This document shows positions 1-11,622 of a stretch of 64,000 nucleotides of DNA, one piece after another (positions within the stretch are counted from its first letter, which is position 1; each line of letters opens with the position of its first letter). A model generated the notes under the pieces. The model was not told the origin of the DNA. It did not search any database and worked only from the letters and a program-made list of their open reading frames with translations. Where the stretch lies: positions 114,561,225 to 114,625,224 of the forward strand of contig NC_080683.1 in NCBI RefSeq assembly GCF_030445035.2. Direction: 5' to 3'. This DNA comes from Dasypus novemcinctus. Taxonomy: Eukaryota; Chordata; Mammalia; Cingulata; Dasypodidae. Both the position numbers and the translations under genes were made by a program.

Positions 1-224
1 TCTAAGACATCTAAACATTTCGCTTAATTGTTTTCTTTGCTTTTTGCTCATCTTCAAGGATTAAATTAGTTCTATCATCAAATGCATTGAACCTATTGAC
101 GCAGAAGCCTTCGCCACTTTCTTGGTGAATTACTGTGAGAAATATAATACAATTAAAATTACCATGAAAGTAATCACAAGGGATATTTTTCAAGCTAACT
201 GCAGAAACCCAATTGGTTTGTTCC
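1..224 (-). other. ALDH8A1: ALDH8A1 intron, left edge
   Basis: AT-rich intron sequence downstream of exon 5. I see no exon-like match to the remaining ALDH8A1 protein here, so exon 6 must be outside the window. Confidence 0.7.
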
Positions 225-760
225 CATAATTGCCCCCTCTCAATATAGAGGTGGAGTGGACATCACCAACCCAGGGTCCACAGGATGGAAAAATAAAAGA
301 TGGATTACAGTAGACTTACTGGTATTCTACTAGAGAACTATTGTGCCAAGTTAAGGAAGAAACTGTAGCATTGTTGTGGAGAAAGTGTCCGTGGTAGTTG
401 CTGAAGGCAGGGAGAGGGAAGAAGAGATAGATGGGGGCATTTTGGGGACTTGGAGTTGTCTTAAATGATATTGCAGGGACAGATGCTGGATATTCTATAT
501 CCTGCCATAACCCACTGATTGGACTGGGGGAGAATGTAAACCACAATGTAAACTATAACCCACCTGGTGCAGCAGTGCTCCAAAATGTATTTACTAAATG
601 CAATAAATGTGCCACAAGGATGAATGAGGTTGTTGATGTGGGAGGAGTGGGGGTGGGGTGGGGGGGTATGTGGGAACCTCTTATATTTTTTAATGTAACA
701 TTTTTTGTGATCTATGTACTTTTAAAAAAAGAATTTAATGAAGAAATTTTTTGAAAAAGA
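225..760 (+). mobile_element. LINE-1 3' end fragment (xenarthran L1 3'UTR type)
   Basis: The text runs from 'tagaggtggagtggacatcacc' through 'cagcagtgctccaaaatgtattta', a G-rich run (gtggggtggggggg) and 'aatgtaacattttttgtgatctatgtac'. The same ordered landmarks occur in antisense at 36,965-37,255 and at the end of the large L1 at 48,350-48,640, so this is a 3'UTR fragment of one L1 family. It lies in sense on the plus strand, antisense to ALDH8A1, and has no coding content. Confidence 0.75.
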
Positions 761-1474
761 TACGTTGCACTGCAATCCTCTTTCCTTCTATGGTAGATCT
801 GACTCTTTGGCTTAAGTCTTTGTTCTCTGCCAAAATAAATCTGCCCTCCAGAGAAGTCATTCAGTGCGTGCACACCTGCTGTGTCCTAGCCAGTGTTCTA
901 GGCCCCGAGGGTGAATGTCAGCAGAACCCGCGCAGCCCCCATCTTAATCCGTTTACCATCAGGGCCTCTGATCTAGTGTTAACCCGCGCGGATCCCACGG
1001 TCTTTAAGAATTCTATGAAAACTGTGCACCCCAGAAAAATATGTTGTACAGACTCAGGAGATTAAAAAAAAAAAAAAATGCCCTGAAGCTCACTCAGACG
1101 CCAAGCTGGGAACTGTGCTCTAGGCTGTTTCCGAGTTTACAGCTCTGTGCAAATGCATTTGCAATGCTTTGGGGGGAGCATAAGGTTTTCTGGGCATAGG
1201 ACCTTGGGACGGCAAGAAGCGAGGGCGCCTCTGGGTGAATGACGGGCACCAGCGGGGAAGCTGGACCAGCCAAGGGCCGCCCCTTTGCCCACGGCTGGAC
1301 ACTGAGGAGCAGCTCGCGGAACAGAAGCTGCAAGGCTGCAAGGGCAGCAGGTGACGTCAAGACTGAGCAGAGCCAATGACGCAAACAAGACCAGGACCCT
1401 CCTCCCACCGGAATGGCCCGGATGGACCGCCCCTCCCCCGGGGTCTGCGCTCGAGGGGGCCGTGCGGCACACAC
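761..1474 (-). other. ALDH8A1: ALDH8A1 intron 5, part
   Basis: Intron sequence that becomes GC-rich towards exon 5. It includes an A-run near 1,065-1,078. No RNA gene or exon was recognised; open frames here and over exon 5 on both strands reflect CpG richness. Confidence 0.6.
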
Positions 1475-1731
1475 CTGATTGGTGAAGCTGGACCTGACGG
1501 TGGCCGGCACGCACTCCGCCAGGTCGGCGTCCTCGAACACGATGGCGGGGTTCTTGCCCCCCAGCTCCAGGGAGAGCTTCTTGCAGTGGGGCGCGCTTAG
1601 GCGGGTGATGCGCTCGGCCGTGGGCTGGCTCCCGGTGAAGGAGAGCAGGCGCACCTCGGGGTGCGCCGCCAGGGCCTCGCCCGCCCGGGGCCCCGTCCCG
1701 AAGACCACGTTCACCACGCCCGGCGGAACAC
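1475..1731 (-). CDS. ALDH8A1: ALDH8A1 coding exon 5 (residues 198-283)
   Basis: This 257-nt exon begins by completing Gly198 (then VPPGVVNVVFGTG, the dinucleotide-fold glycine motif) and ends at FTNQ with donor cag|gtgtgt, phase 0. It carries FTGSQPTAERI, the FTGS loop that contacts NAD, and LELGGKNPAIVF with the catalytic general base Glu253. The family continues with a GEICLC segment holding the nucleophilic Cys, which is not in this exon and must lie left of base 1. The exon is strongly GC-rich with many CpGs. Confidence 0.95.
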
Positions 1732-4700
1732 CTGGAAGGGAGACGCATCGGTGGCACGGATTCTCTCACCTGGCGGGGGCTTCGGGCTCCGCAGGGTCTC
1801 CTTGAAAGCCAAACAGCAGGACGGGGCCCTGGGGCTTACATTCTTGGGAGATTGCGCAGCACCCGGAACTTTCGCGGCCGCCCCTGGTTTAAAAGCAAAG
1901 ACTGGCAGAGGCCCATCTGCCAGGAGCGTCCACCAGGTGAGCCTGGGGCTGTGGGGCGGGCCGTTCCGGGCACTTCGTTCCATAATATTGCCTAGGCCTG
2001 GCCTGCTTGGGATGCGGAGTCTCCAGGCAGGTCAAGTGCCCCGGCGGGGGACGCGTGCCTTCCTCCAAGCTGGCCTCTGGGAGTCACAGTTCAACGTGAA
2101 ATGCAATGGTGGAGAGAAGCAAATGCTACAGAGGCATGGAGGAGAGCAAGAGGGTAGCCCGGGATGCGAGAGGGGGACTTTTGAGTCGCCCTGGCCCTGT
2201 GCCCATGGCAGTGGGCAGCAGCACCCCTGCACCCCAGCCTTGACTTACGAGTGCTGACATCTCCTAAAACCAGAGGCCCCGGTCGCTTCTACCACAAGGC
2301 ACTGTTGCCCTCCATGTGCCCGCACTGATTGGCCTGACGATGGACTTGCCTGTTGGGGCCTTTCTGCCACGGGAAAGCGCACTACCTTTGGGCACAAATG
2401 GTATCTGTGCTTGCTTCTGGTTTACCTCCTGAGCCACGACACATGAAACGAGCCCCAGGGTGCTCACTGTGCCAGCCATCGCTGGGGGTGATTTCCACCC
2501 TGTAGACCTCACGGCAGCCCTTCGGGGTGGACATCACTATCATTACCTTCACTTACCCATGAGAAAACGGGGGCAGTGAGGTTACGTGACAACCAGCAAG
2601 CTGCAGAACTCGTAGGAGCAAGTTAATACATCAGTTATAAATGTTTTATACGCATGAATGGGTGCCCAGTGTATATCAGACAGCCTGGAAATGGCTCTTG
2701 AATTTAGGAAGTTTAAAAGTCCAGAAAGAAATCCGTAAGGGCAGTCGCGTTGTGCCCAGGAGCCCTTGGCGCCAGCCTGCGGGCAGCGGAGCTCATCGGC
2801 GCTGCAGTCCCAGGCTTGAGCTGCAAACAGGAGACGGAAGTCCCGCTGCCAGGCTCGGAGCTGCTTCCCTGCTGCGGGTATGTTTCCCTTGCCCCTGGTT
2901 AGATGTTCTCCCCTCATTAGAAACGTGTGCCCTTGGATTAAAACTTCGCCTCAAAAAATAATTTCAGGTGATGGTCCGTCATTACCCAGAACACCTGCCC
3001 ATGGTTCCACCTCCTCACAGGCCCTCCTTGAGGGTGTAACCAAGGACCACCCAGGTGTGCTCCCAAGGAGACAGGGGAAGGAGACGGGAAGGTCTCCCTG
3101 GGCAAAATGGCCCCAAATCATGAAGGTGCCTGGGGAGCCCCAGCTCCAATAGCCCCAACTCTGCACCCAATGTGCGCTTTTGTTGTAATCCTGCTCATAG
3201 GTCGCCCCCACGGAGGGTACACCCTGGGGCCCCAAGGAGGGGAGCAGCCGGGTCCTGGGGGGACCAGGAGGCAGGAGGGGAGGCCTTCCCAGCTTCCCTG
3301 GGAGGAAGCAAGGCCGGGTGTCCCGGCATCCTGGACCCAGCCCTGCAACTCCACCAGACACTGGGCACATGCGGGGAGAGAGAGATTTTGGTTATGAGAA
3401 GCAAACCACTTTCATTGGTAAATAAACCTGCAGAAGTCGGGATGGGTGACTAAGAAACAACAAAGGGAACATGGGCCCTCAAATGCTGGGGCATGGCAGC
3501 TTAAATAGGGCCAGAAACCACAGTCAGGACACCCCAGGATGGAGGGCAAACATTTGGTGCTGCCGAGAGGAACCCCGGATTATTCTAGGCCTCCCCAGGT
3601 GGTAGTCACTGTGTACCTTTTATAATGATTTTATTTCAAAGGAAGGTCCTTGGTCTAGTATTCCTGAAGGCTCAGATCTAGAGGAGCTTCTTTGAATATC
3701 CAGAATGCGTAAGCAGGCCATTGCAGCTTTTTTTCCTTAAATTGCTCTGAAGCAGGACTGCATGTTTGTGATCCTCGCCTGCACGCAAGCCCCATGGAGA
3801 AACGGGAGGCTTCAGAGAAGTGCAGTTTGAGCACTGCAGGCTCAGCCATCCTCAGAGGAGAAAAGCCATGCAAAGCCAGAAGAGGGAAGAAGAGAGAGAG
3901 GGGCTGCTGCTGGTTTGGTATAAGCTCATTAGCTCGCAAGAAATAAGATCAGTTGCGCGCAGATGGCTGGGAATATGAGCTCTCCTGCAGACCAGGTGCT
4001 GGGGGTGTGAAAGCGGAGGGAGTCGAGGGCAGATGAGGCCTCACCGGCAGAGGCTTGGGTTTGGGGAGACAGTGGCACCTGGCTCGGCCTCCCCCACCTC
4101 TCTGCCCCTCCCCAAAGAAATGAAGCGCCTCTGACTTTTTGCAGATGCTGAAGACTCTGTTTCGCCAAGAATGGGATTAGAATGGGGCTCCGTTGGTCAG
4201 GGAGGGGTGGTACGTGCTGGGACGCAGCAGTCGCAGATGCTGTCACTTCACACGCCCTCCGGAGGCCTGGGGCACCCACAGAGGCCACCCCAAAGCCCCA
4301 GGCTGATGCCATGCAAGGGGAGCGGGCAGCCAGCCTGAGTCCTGGGGCCAGGGCCGTTCCCTAAACAGCAGCATGCGAACCTGTCCACTGAAGAGAGGAG
4401 AACTGGCTGGACTTCCTTGGAGGCCAGTGTACCTGTTTTGCTTCAGGGGGAGAAATAGGGGTGGACACAGCCAGAAAGACAAGACAGGAAGTGCCCCCCC
4501 AACACACACACCCCAGCATTCTCGCCGTGTGGAGACGTGGGCGGAGGACATCACGGGGGGCCTTCTCGTGGCATCCTGCCCGTGAGCTCACGCCCAGAAC
4601 TGACCTGGCAGCACGCCCCTAAGGTGCCCATTAAACTATTAGCAGAGAGGACGAGGCGCCAAAGAGCCGCCCTTGCAGGCTGGCGAGCGGCCGCCGTCCA

Positions 4701-5181
4701 CCAGCTTCCGAATCGTGGCTCCCAGCGCAGGGGAAGCCGAGCGATTGGATATTCTCTTGAAAATGGGCCTATCCCCTTAGGGGTCAGATAGATATGTATA
4801 TAAAGATCATAGGAATGTGTTGATTTTCATCAGGATCAAATTGGGGCTCAAGCACATGAGTCGAGCTGACTCTCCAAGCGCGCTGGTGTCTCTGCTTCGA
4901 CCAGCTCTTGAAGCCTGTGCTTGGGCTGCTCTCGTGCCCTCCCTGTCCTGCCGGGGACGCCCCTGCAGGTGGAAAGAGGGAACAGTGTGGGGGCAACTGG
5001 AGGACGAAGGATCAGGGAGAGGAAAATCACAGGTGGCACTGGACTCGGTCTTCTGTGCAGGCTTTATCCAAAATAACTCTGCTCCAGCTTTCCAGGAGTC
5101 AGGGACCCAAAGGAGGCTGAAAGCTACAAAATGTACAGGCCACCGACCCCGCGCCTCCCTCACCCCCCAGCCCCAAGTCAC
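1732..5181 (-). other. ALDH8A1: ALDH8A1 intron 4 (3.45 kb)
   Basis: A moderately to strongly GC-rich intron between exons 4 and 5. I recognise only a MIR-like fragment near 2,520-2,630. Several open frames exist on both strands, but none has a family motif or a splice-consistent neighbour, so I treat them as by-products of base composition. Confidence 0.6.
2520..2630 (-). mobile_element. MIR SINE fragment
   Basis: The order 'attaccttcacttacccatgagaaaac' then 'cagtgaggttacgtgac' is the reverse complement of the MIR core (gtgacc..ctcactg..ttt(c/t)tcat..gta). Diverged and short. Confidence 0.5.
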
Positions 5182-5331
5182 CTGCTTTGTCCAGGAGTTT
5201 GCACAGCATCCACGCCGTCACTGAGGTCAGCTCACTGGGCTTGGCTACCACGGTGTTCCCGGCGGCGATGGCCGGAGCCAGCTTCCAGGTCAGCAGGTAG
5301 AGAGGCAGATTCCAGGGAGTGATGAGACCAG
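5182..5331 (-). CDS. ALDH8A1: ALDH8A1 coding exon 4 (residues 148-198)
   Basis: This 150-nt exon sits between acceptor ccttcttag and donor gcag|gtgact. It contains the motif TPWNLPL, with Asn155 (the side chain that with the catalytic Cys forms the oxyanion hole), then AGNTVVAKPSELTS, the NAD-binding loop with the conserved Lys and Pro-Ser-Glu. The exon ends with LLDKAG split after the first base of the Gly codon. Confidence 0.95.
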
Positions 5332-6949
5332 CTAAGAAGGAGGACACAAGCACCACGGCCAGAAGCCAAGGCCCCTCAGCAGCAGCCTGGCCCCTCGGGG
5401 CTTGCCAGGCAGACCTGCCTCCTGCCCCAGGACACACTGCTCTTCTAAGACCCAGGCTTGGCTTATTTGTGGCCACCTTCAGTGAAATGCTTCTAAAATG
5501 TATTACAAGCAACTGCACCTTTTAAAGAAGTGGGTAGTCGACCCAGCTTGCTCTTTTCTTGGTGGCTTCTGATTCTCATTATGAACAACAGCAATGCAAG
5601 TTCCATCACTGATCGCTAACTGGTTCCAGATTTACAGACTGGTTTTTATAGCTTTGGGATTGTTGTTTGTTTGGTTTTTTTTTTTTTTTTTTCCACCCCG
5701 TTATCACATTCTTCCAGCTGCTATTTGTTCTAACAAGTTTCTCCAACTCTGTTTCTAATTGTTGTGGATTAAGACATAAAAATCTCAATCAAGCTTTTCA
5801 GAGTTGTTTGCAAACTAAGAGCAAATAGGCTCTGGGGTTCCTCAGTAAGCCCAGCGAGCTTTAGTGCCAAGACTATGGAATCCATTCTGGCTATTTAGAG
5901 AGTTTCTTAAAAAGTTCTTTGCAGATCTCACCTGTGTCCTGGGCAGGTAGATGTGCTGAATAAGTCACATAACCAGCATTTAAGGTATGACTTTATGCAA
6001 TATTCTGAAACTGTCCAGGATGCCCGCCATAAAACACGTAAAAATAAACCCTACCTTATGAATAAACAATGGATTCGCCTAATTTTATACTCTTCCCTCA
6101 AGGTGTGCAATGAAAGTAAACATATGTTTTATATTACTAAATTTCCTATTTTAAAAAAGCTCTTCTTCAGTGGGTAATGGAATAGTTTTGCAGCACAACA
6201 TGTAAGCATGCTTCTTAGGAGGTGTGAGCTTTCCATAATGCCTTGCGAATATGACTTCTAGTGGGTTCAAAGAATCAAAGCAGTCAAATGTCCCATTTTC
6301 TTCCCTTGTAACGTAAGTCATTTACCCTCATAAAATGTAACTAGCACAGCATGACTGTTGGTGGGTTTCTGCCTCAGAGGAAACAGTGACATCTTGTGTT
6401 CACTGTGAGTACTGCAGATACTTAGATGTCCTCAAAAGGACAGAGTCCAAAAAAATGAATGAGGGAGAAAATTCCCTGTCAAAGGTCACTTACCATGCCC
6501 CTGGCTCTATTCTAAGTGTCCCACAATTATTATTTTATTTAACTCACTTGACAATAAAATTAAAACTCTCATCCTGGATTTTCAGATGAGAATTCTGAAC
6601 ACATGGAGGTAACTGGCCCCAGATACACCCAGAGCCTGTGCTCACCACCACCACCCTTTCTGGAAGTGGATTTAAAAAATATTATAGGGGGTAAAAAGCC
6701 CCCAACAGGAGCTTACTTTCAGCACCATCCTTTTCCCTGTGATTGTCCGAGAACAAGGTTACAGGAAGAAGTAAGGGGTTTGACACAAAGAAAGTAAACT
6801 AGAAATGGATTTGGGGAGCCAATTAACTTTCAGTAAAATGGGGTGGGGGGGGAGGGAGAGCTGTTCTCCCCTTTTCCTCAGTCTGTTGTTCCCTTAGGTC
6901 AGTTCCACTGGAGTTTCATCAGCATGTCTATGGTCATTTCGATGCTGGC
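5332..6949 (-). other. ALDH8A1: ALDH8A1 intron 3, proximal part
   Basis: Contains an 18-base T run at 5,675-5,692 (plus strand), then unremarkable AT-rich sequence and a MIR fragment near 6,495-6,625. A G-rich run (gggtgggggggggaggg) lies at about 6,841-6,857. No exon was recognised. Confidence 0.6.
6495..6625 (-). mobile_element. MIR SINE fragment
   Basis: Reverse-complement MIR landmarks: 'tctattctaagtgtcccac', 'attttatttaactcactt', 'ttttcagatgagaattctgaa', 'ggtaactggcccc'. Ancient and diverged. Confidence 0.55.
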
Positions 6950-7300
6950 TTGAAGTGTCCCCCAAAAGGACCTGTCCAGCCCCGCCCTGGAACCTCAGCA
7001 GGTGCCCTTATTTGGAAATAGGGCCGTTGCAGCTGGAGTTAGTTAAGGTAAGGTCCTCCTGGTGGGGCAGCCCCTAACCCAGGGGGACTGGAGTCCTCAG
7101 GAGAAGAGAGACAGACCCACGAGGGTGAAGACGGCCGCGCGCGGAGGTGGAGGCAGGGGCGGGAGTGACGCCGCCGCCCCAGGCCACCAGAAGCCAGGAG
7201 GGAGGCGCGGGGCAGGCTCTTCCAGGACCTTGCCAGGGAGCCCGGTCCTGCCCACCCCTCGATTTGGGACTTCCGCCACCAGGACCGTGGGAACAAGTCT
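6950..7300 (+). repeat. Ancient dispersed repeat next to ALDH8A1 exon 3
   Basis: The segment holds 'gtgtcccccaaaagga', 'cccttatttggaaatagggc', 'gttagttaaggtaaggtcctcctgg', then 'ccaccagaagccaggag' and 'gatttgggacttccgccaccaggaccgtg'. That order matches a common old mammalian interspersed repeat with 'ttatttggaaatagggtctttgcag' and 'ttggacttctggcctcc'; I do not assign its class with confidence. Its right half has become very GC-rich and CpG-rich, in step with neighbouring exons 2-5. Confidence 0.55.
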
Positions 7301-7366
7301 CGGCTGAGTGGAGCCCCCGCTCCCGGTGCCTCGCGGCGGCCCGCAGGCGTCTCCGGGAGCACCTAC

Positions 7367-7522
7367 CGACGCCCACGGGGGCGCGCACGGTGTAGTGCAG
7401 GCAGCCCGCGTGCTCCACCTGGGTGCACTCCGACGTGTGGTGGAGGATGGAGGAAGCAAAGAACCGCAGGTTCTGGACGGACCGGGGGATGTCCATGGCT
7501 CTCGCCAGCGCCACGGTTTTCC
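7367..7522 (-). CDS. ALDH8A1: ALDH8A1 coding exon 3 (residues 96-148)
   Basis: This 156-nt exon sits between acceptor ctttcag and donor gtcg|gtaggt. It completes Gly96, encodes residues 97-147 (KTVALARAMDIPRSVQN ... RAPVGV) and supplies the first base of Ala148. It covers the stretch leading to the active-site loop. An old dispersed repeat lies within about 70 bp of the donor, but the coding sequence is uninterrupted. Confidence 0.95.
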
Positions 7523-8735
7523 CTGAAAGAAGTTCACACGGTGAAGCCTCGGGGTGTTGGGACGGAGCTCGGGGACACTGCCAGGCGGCTGGGACCGCAC
7601 GTGCGTCCCACGGTACGCGAAACACTCTGACCATGGCAAGAGCCGATCGTGGTCTGGTAAAACTGACGTTAGTTAGGCGTGAGGCTCTGAGAGGCGATGT
7701 GGGGTTAGCGTCCGGCAGCGGACTCCGTGGCGGCGCTCATGAACCTGCAGGCGCCGGCACCCCCACACGCGGGCCCTTTTAATTCAGGCTCACCAGGCTG
7801 TGTACGCGCTACACAGGGATGAAACAAGGGCTGCTAAGGCCGAGCCCACTTCTATAAACAAACGATGCTTACTAAACGTCCTCCCAACCCGTCGTGGGGT
7901 CGTTAGGGTGCACGAGCGGGAACCCCTGGCCCGAGGCCCTTGGTCCCGCGCGCGCCCCCGCGCGCCCGCTCCTGGGCTGAACCGAGGGAGACCTGGCGTC
8001 CCTGGGTGCGGCCGCTTGAGCCTCAGGGCTGCGGGGCTGTGCGGGGTCAGGCGCTCAGGGGAGGAAAAGGCCTTTCCAAGGCCTGCAGCCGCGCAGCTTC
8101 TGAAGCTCTGGTTGGTTTAGAGCAAGCGCCTATCGTGAAACGACCTTGACTTTTCCTAAACTACTAAGTAGCCTTGTGAAGATTTAGACCTTTTTACTCC
8201 ACCACCCTGATCTCTGGGAAGGAGTCTTGAAGACTGGGAAATCGCGTGGGCATGGGAAAGCTGCCTCCACGACTTGGCCACGTGACTGCTCCTTGGGGAT
8301 CTTTGTCTCCCACGGCTCCCCTGGCCGGGCTGGACGCCGAGGAGGTGGCGTGGTCAGCCCCGGCTTCACCTCTCCCCAGGCTCGTGGCCCTTTCCCATGA
8401 ACCTCTGCAGTCCCTGCCGCACAGGGGACACCTCCCTGCCCTGGACTTTGGCTCCACCTTGTGACCAGCGCCAAGCCCGGCCTTTAGAGGCCTGGCAGGT
8501 CCCTGCTTCCCACGTCCCCCGCTGCTGGGGGAAGAGGCCCAGGAGAGCCCGGCGGTGCCAGGGAGCGCAGGAAGGACCAAACGCCTCCTGCCCCCCGACC
8601 AACCAGGTCAAGAGGGGAGAGGACGCGGACCAACGAGCTGGACGTCCTCCTCGCCCGCCCCGAGAGCCGCGTCCGGCTTCTCGCGCAGCACCGACTGAGA
8701 GGCACCTGCGCGCAGGTGCACAGGCCCGCTCTCAC
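7523..8735 (-). other. ALDH8A1: ALDH8A1 intron 2 (1.2 kb), GC/CpG-rich
   Basis: A short intron with dense CpG around 7,890-8,060 (runs of alternating CG such as gcgcgcgcccccgcgcgccc). No repeat or exon was recognised. The long open frames on both strands follow from GC richness. Confidence 0.6.
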
Positions 8736-8883
8736 CTTGGTCTTTGGACTCCGCCTGGGCAAACTCCTCGAGCGCCTGCTCCAGCAAATCGGCCAGCCGG
8801 CTCAGGACCTGCGCGCGCTCCTGGGGGCTCCGGGACGACCAGCTGGGGAAGGCTCCTTGGGCCGCCTGCACCGCCGCTTCGAC
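8736..8883 (-). CDS. ALDH8A1: ALDH8A1 coding exon 2 (residues 47-96)
   Basis: The acceptor (ctccaag) and donor (caag|gtgaga) bound 148 nt encoding 49 whole codons plus the first base of Gly96. The text includes AFPSWSSRSPQER and LEEFAQAESKDQG, the helical segment at the front of the NAD-binding domain that is conserved across aldehyde dehydrogenases. It follows exon 1 in phase 0. The exon is GC-rich and CpG-rich compared with exon 1. Confidence 0.95.
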
Positions 8884-9439
8884 CTTGGAGGAGGCGGGAG
8901 GACAGGAATGTGCCCGAGCCCCATCCCACGTGGCGCAGGAGGTCGTCTGACAAACTAAGCTGCGGGAGCGTCTCCACAGCCAAAGTCTAATGGAAGAGGC
9001 AGGGGGGCTGCAGGGTCCACAGGGCCACATGTGCCTAATTCTTTCTGCCTAATTTCAAAGAGCCGGACTTCCCAGGGCTGAGGTACCCACTAGGCAGGCG
9101 ACACAGGTGGTCAAACAGGGGCACCCCAAAAACAGAAGAAAATGCTCCACTGCAGCCGGGTCCCCAGAACAGGGCAAGTGGGTGATCAGAAAGAAGCAAT
9201 TTTCATTTCAACAGATGTCCATTTTCCATCGTTTCAAAAATATTTTATTTTGAATATGGCATGGAAGCGAAACTTAAGATGTGTAGAATCTCTAAAGCTC
9301 TTCCTCCAGATCTGACATATCTGATAGAGTCTAACATATTGTGTGAAATAGTGTTCTCAGAATGTCAGGCCTACTTGGAATGATTCCTTTCCTTAGTCCT
9401 TTTATGGGCTAGTTTTGATCTACAAAGGAAGAGACTATT

Positions 9440-9605
9440 TCACACAAACTTGCTCACTTAACCTCTTCTGCAATTCTGCAGCGTAAGTATTTCTATGTCC
9501 ATTTTACAGATGAGGAAACTGAGGCACAAAAAGCTCAAGTACACCACAGAAGGCCACACAGCTAGCAAGAGGCAGAATCAGGCTCTGATCCCAGACCTTG
9601 GTGGC
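9440..9605 (-). mobile_element. MIR SINE
   Basis: 'cattttacagatgaggaaac', 'ctgaggcacaaaaagctcaa' and 'ccacacagctagcaagaggc' follow each other exactly as in the reverse complement of the MIR core. This is the clearest MIR in the window. Confidence 0.8.
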
Positions 9606-10172
9606 GTCCCAGACCCCAAGCTGCCCTGCTACGGTGTTGCCATGGCCACTGAGCTCTGCCCAGCGCCAGAGGCCTCAGAGGGTGGGTGGGAGGCTGGAAA
9701 CCTGGTATTGAAGCCAAATCCAAAAGATGTTATACGGGAAGGTGTGGGCAGGCAGCTAGTGGCCAAAATGCAATGCAGGAAAATGACTTTTCAGGTGCCC
9801 CTTGCCTTCCGCCTCTCTCAGGCACAGGCTGAGTGAAGCCTTTTCCAGGCCCAGCAAATCTGCAGCCTGTGCCTCACCCCTCTCTCCTCCCACACACTCA
9901 GCAAGCACTTCAGGGCACTCCCAGCTCTCTTCCATCCGCCCCCTGGGCTTGGGAGCGGCCTCCCAAGGCTTCAGGCACTGACTTATCGTATCTTGTGATG
10001 TGACTACAGTGTGGCCTCCCCCACCGAGGCCAGCCCTCCCACTCCAAACCTGATCTAGCTCTCGTGCAGACAGTGTCACCTTCAGCCCAGCTGAAGTCAA
10101 GCACAGAAAGATTCTCAGTGGAATTAGAAATGTCTGGAAAGATGGTGGGTTCACATCCAACAGTGACTCTTT

Positions 10173-10275
10173 GGGGAGCTGGTGTAACTCAATGGTTGAG
10201 CACCAGCTTCCCACATACAAGGTCCCGGGTTCAATGCCCAGCCCTGGAACCTCAAAACAACACTAAACAAAAAGG
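10173..10275 (+). mobile_element. DAS-like tRNA-derived SINE, short
   Basis: The head 'ggggagctggtgtaactcaa' (A box region) is followed by 'aaggtcccgggttcaatgcc' (B box region) and a short A-rich tail (aaaacaacactaaacaaaaa). About 100 bp, a single tRNA-like unit. Confidence 0.75.
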
Positions 10276-10569
10276 ATAATCTCTAACGTGGACCTACAGA
10301 CAGGATGAGGGAAGAGAAGCTGCAGCCTGGGGAAGCTTCTCCCAGCCAGTAAGGGAGGGTTAACGCTACCGCAGACAACATAAAAATCTGACGTATTTGC
10401 TATGCAGAACACTCAAGCCCACTCATATTTTCCAGGTTGCCTCATGCCCTATGTCTTACATCTGTGTAATGCACAATGCACATTAGTCTACAACACGCCA
10501 CATACAAGGTCAGTAAAAGCTCATACTTAAAAAGTGTTTCTATGTGCCCAGCACAGGGGCCTTTCCATA

Positions 10570-10690
10570 AAACAGCACCACGAAGGTGTTCTCTGTATCC
10601 CTGTTTTGTAGATGAGGTGACTGAGAGATTGGGCTCAAAGTCAAGGCCATAGCTACCAAGTGGTGGAGCAGGTCTTTGAGGCCAGAGAGG
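10570..10690 (-). mobile_element. MIR SINE fragment
   Basis: 'ttttgtagatgaggtgactg', 'attgggctcaaagtcaagg', 'ctaccaagtggtggagcagg' match the reverse complement of the MIR core in order, with divergence. Confidence 0.5.
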
Positions 10691-10971
10691 CTGACTCAGA
10701 TCTGTTTTTATGACAGCAAAGTTGTCACACAAATGCTACAATGCAAGCACGGGCATGCGTGAGCAGGCGTGTATGTGCATCACCATTGGTCTCTACGCGT
10801 TGGATGTAAGGTGTAGCATACTCTGCTTGGAAAATGAGGCTTGCTGTCCATTCTAGTTTGCCAGCTCACTACCTGGGACAATCCAGGTAAGGCGCCAAGC
10901 AGAAGGCAAAGCCCATCACCAATGCCAAATCAAATGGGGGCCAACCATTAGCAGACCCGCAGTATAGCCTG

Positions 10972-11510
10972 TGTAGCAGTTTGGGATTGTTTATGAATTC
11001 TAAAAATTGGATTATGTCTGTAAACTAGTCTGTCAGAGGTATTACTTTTAATTGATTAAATTATGATTAGGACTTTGATTGGGCCACATCAGTAGGGTAT
11101 CAGTAGAGAAAAGACATGGCAAAGGGCAGACTTGGGAGTTTTGAGCTGGAACCCAGGAAGTGAACACACAGGAGAAGAACACAGGAGACTAGAGATGGCT
11201 CCTTAGACGCAGCAGAAGCCCCAGAGTGAGAGACAGAGCTGTTCATCTGACAGTCTACAGCTGGCCTTGTGGAGCAGCACAGCAGCTAAGCCCAGGGAGA
11301 AATGGAAGCCCGGGAAGAGAGGAACCCAAGAAGCCTGAACTCTTGGCAGATGTCAGCAGACATCTTGCCCCAACACGTGACTTTGGTGAGGGAGGTAACT
11401 TATGCTTTATGGCCTGGTAACTGTAGGTTTCTACCCCAAATAAATACCCTTTATAAAAGCCAACAGATATCTGGTATTTTGCATCAGCACCCCTTTGGCT
11501 GACTAATACA
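10972..11510 (+). mobile_element. Solo LTR (endogenous retrovirus remnant), copy 1
   Basis: A ~540-bp element with LTR termini (starts TGTAGCAGTTTGGG, ends GGCTGACTAATACA), an AATAAA poly(A) signal at 11,439-11,444 about 70 bp before the end, and flanks gcctg/tcctg, matching at 4 of 5 positions as a decayed 5-bp target duplication. It is homologous over its length to 18,026-18,507. There is no internal retroviral coding sequence, so it is a solo LTR. A 5-bp duplication would fit the ERVL/MaLR group; the exact family is not identified. It lies in ALDH8A1 intron 1, antisense to the gene. Confidence 0.7.
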
Positions 11511-11622
11511 TCCTGCGAATGACTTTTTGGGAAATCAGGCATGTTGTTTGGATGGTGACCATATATTTCAAGCCAGAAAAAAAACAAAAAACAAAACAAC
11601 GGAACTTATGGGGATCAGAACA

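Larger units (their letters stand above)
8884..10971 (-). other. ALDH8A1: ALDH8A1 intron 1, distal part
   Basis: Holds two MIR fragments and one DAS-like SINE, listed separately. The rest is unremarkable unique sequence of falling GC content moving away from exon 2. Confidence 0.6.

Noticed and set aside
1094..1769. Minus-strand open frames of 207 and 210 residues over ALDH8A1 exon 5
   Set aside because: The first contains the real exon 5 peptide but runs through the donor into the intron; the second is a different frame of the same GC-rich DNA. Only 1,475-1,731 is coding.
8397..8990. 197-residue plus-strand open frame over ALDH8A1 exon 2
   Set aside because: Antisense shadow of a GC-rich exon; the minus strand carries the conserved protein.
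10173..10275. Possible functional tRNA gene (A- and B-box-like words)
   Set aside because: The sequence does not fold as a complete tRNA, ends in an A-rich tail, and matches the SINE head repeated across the window.
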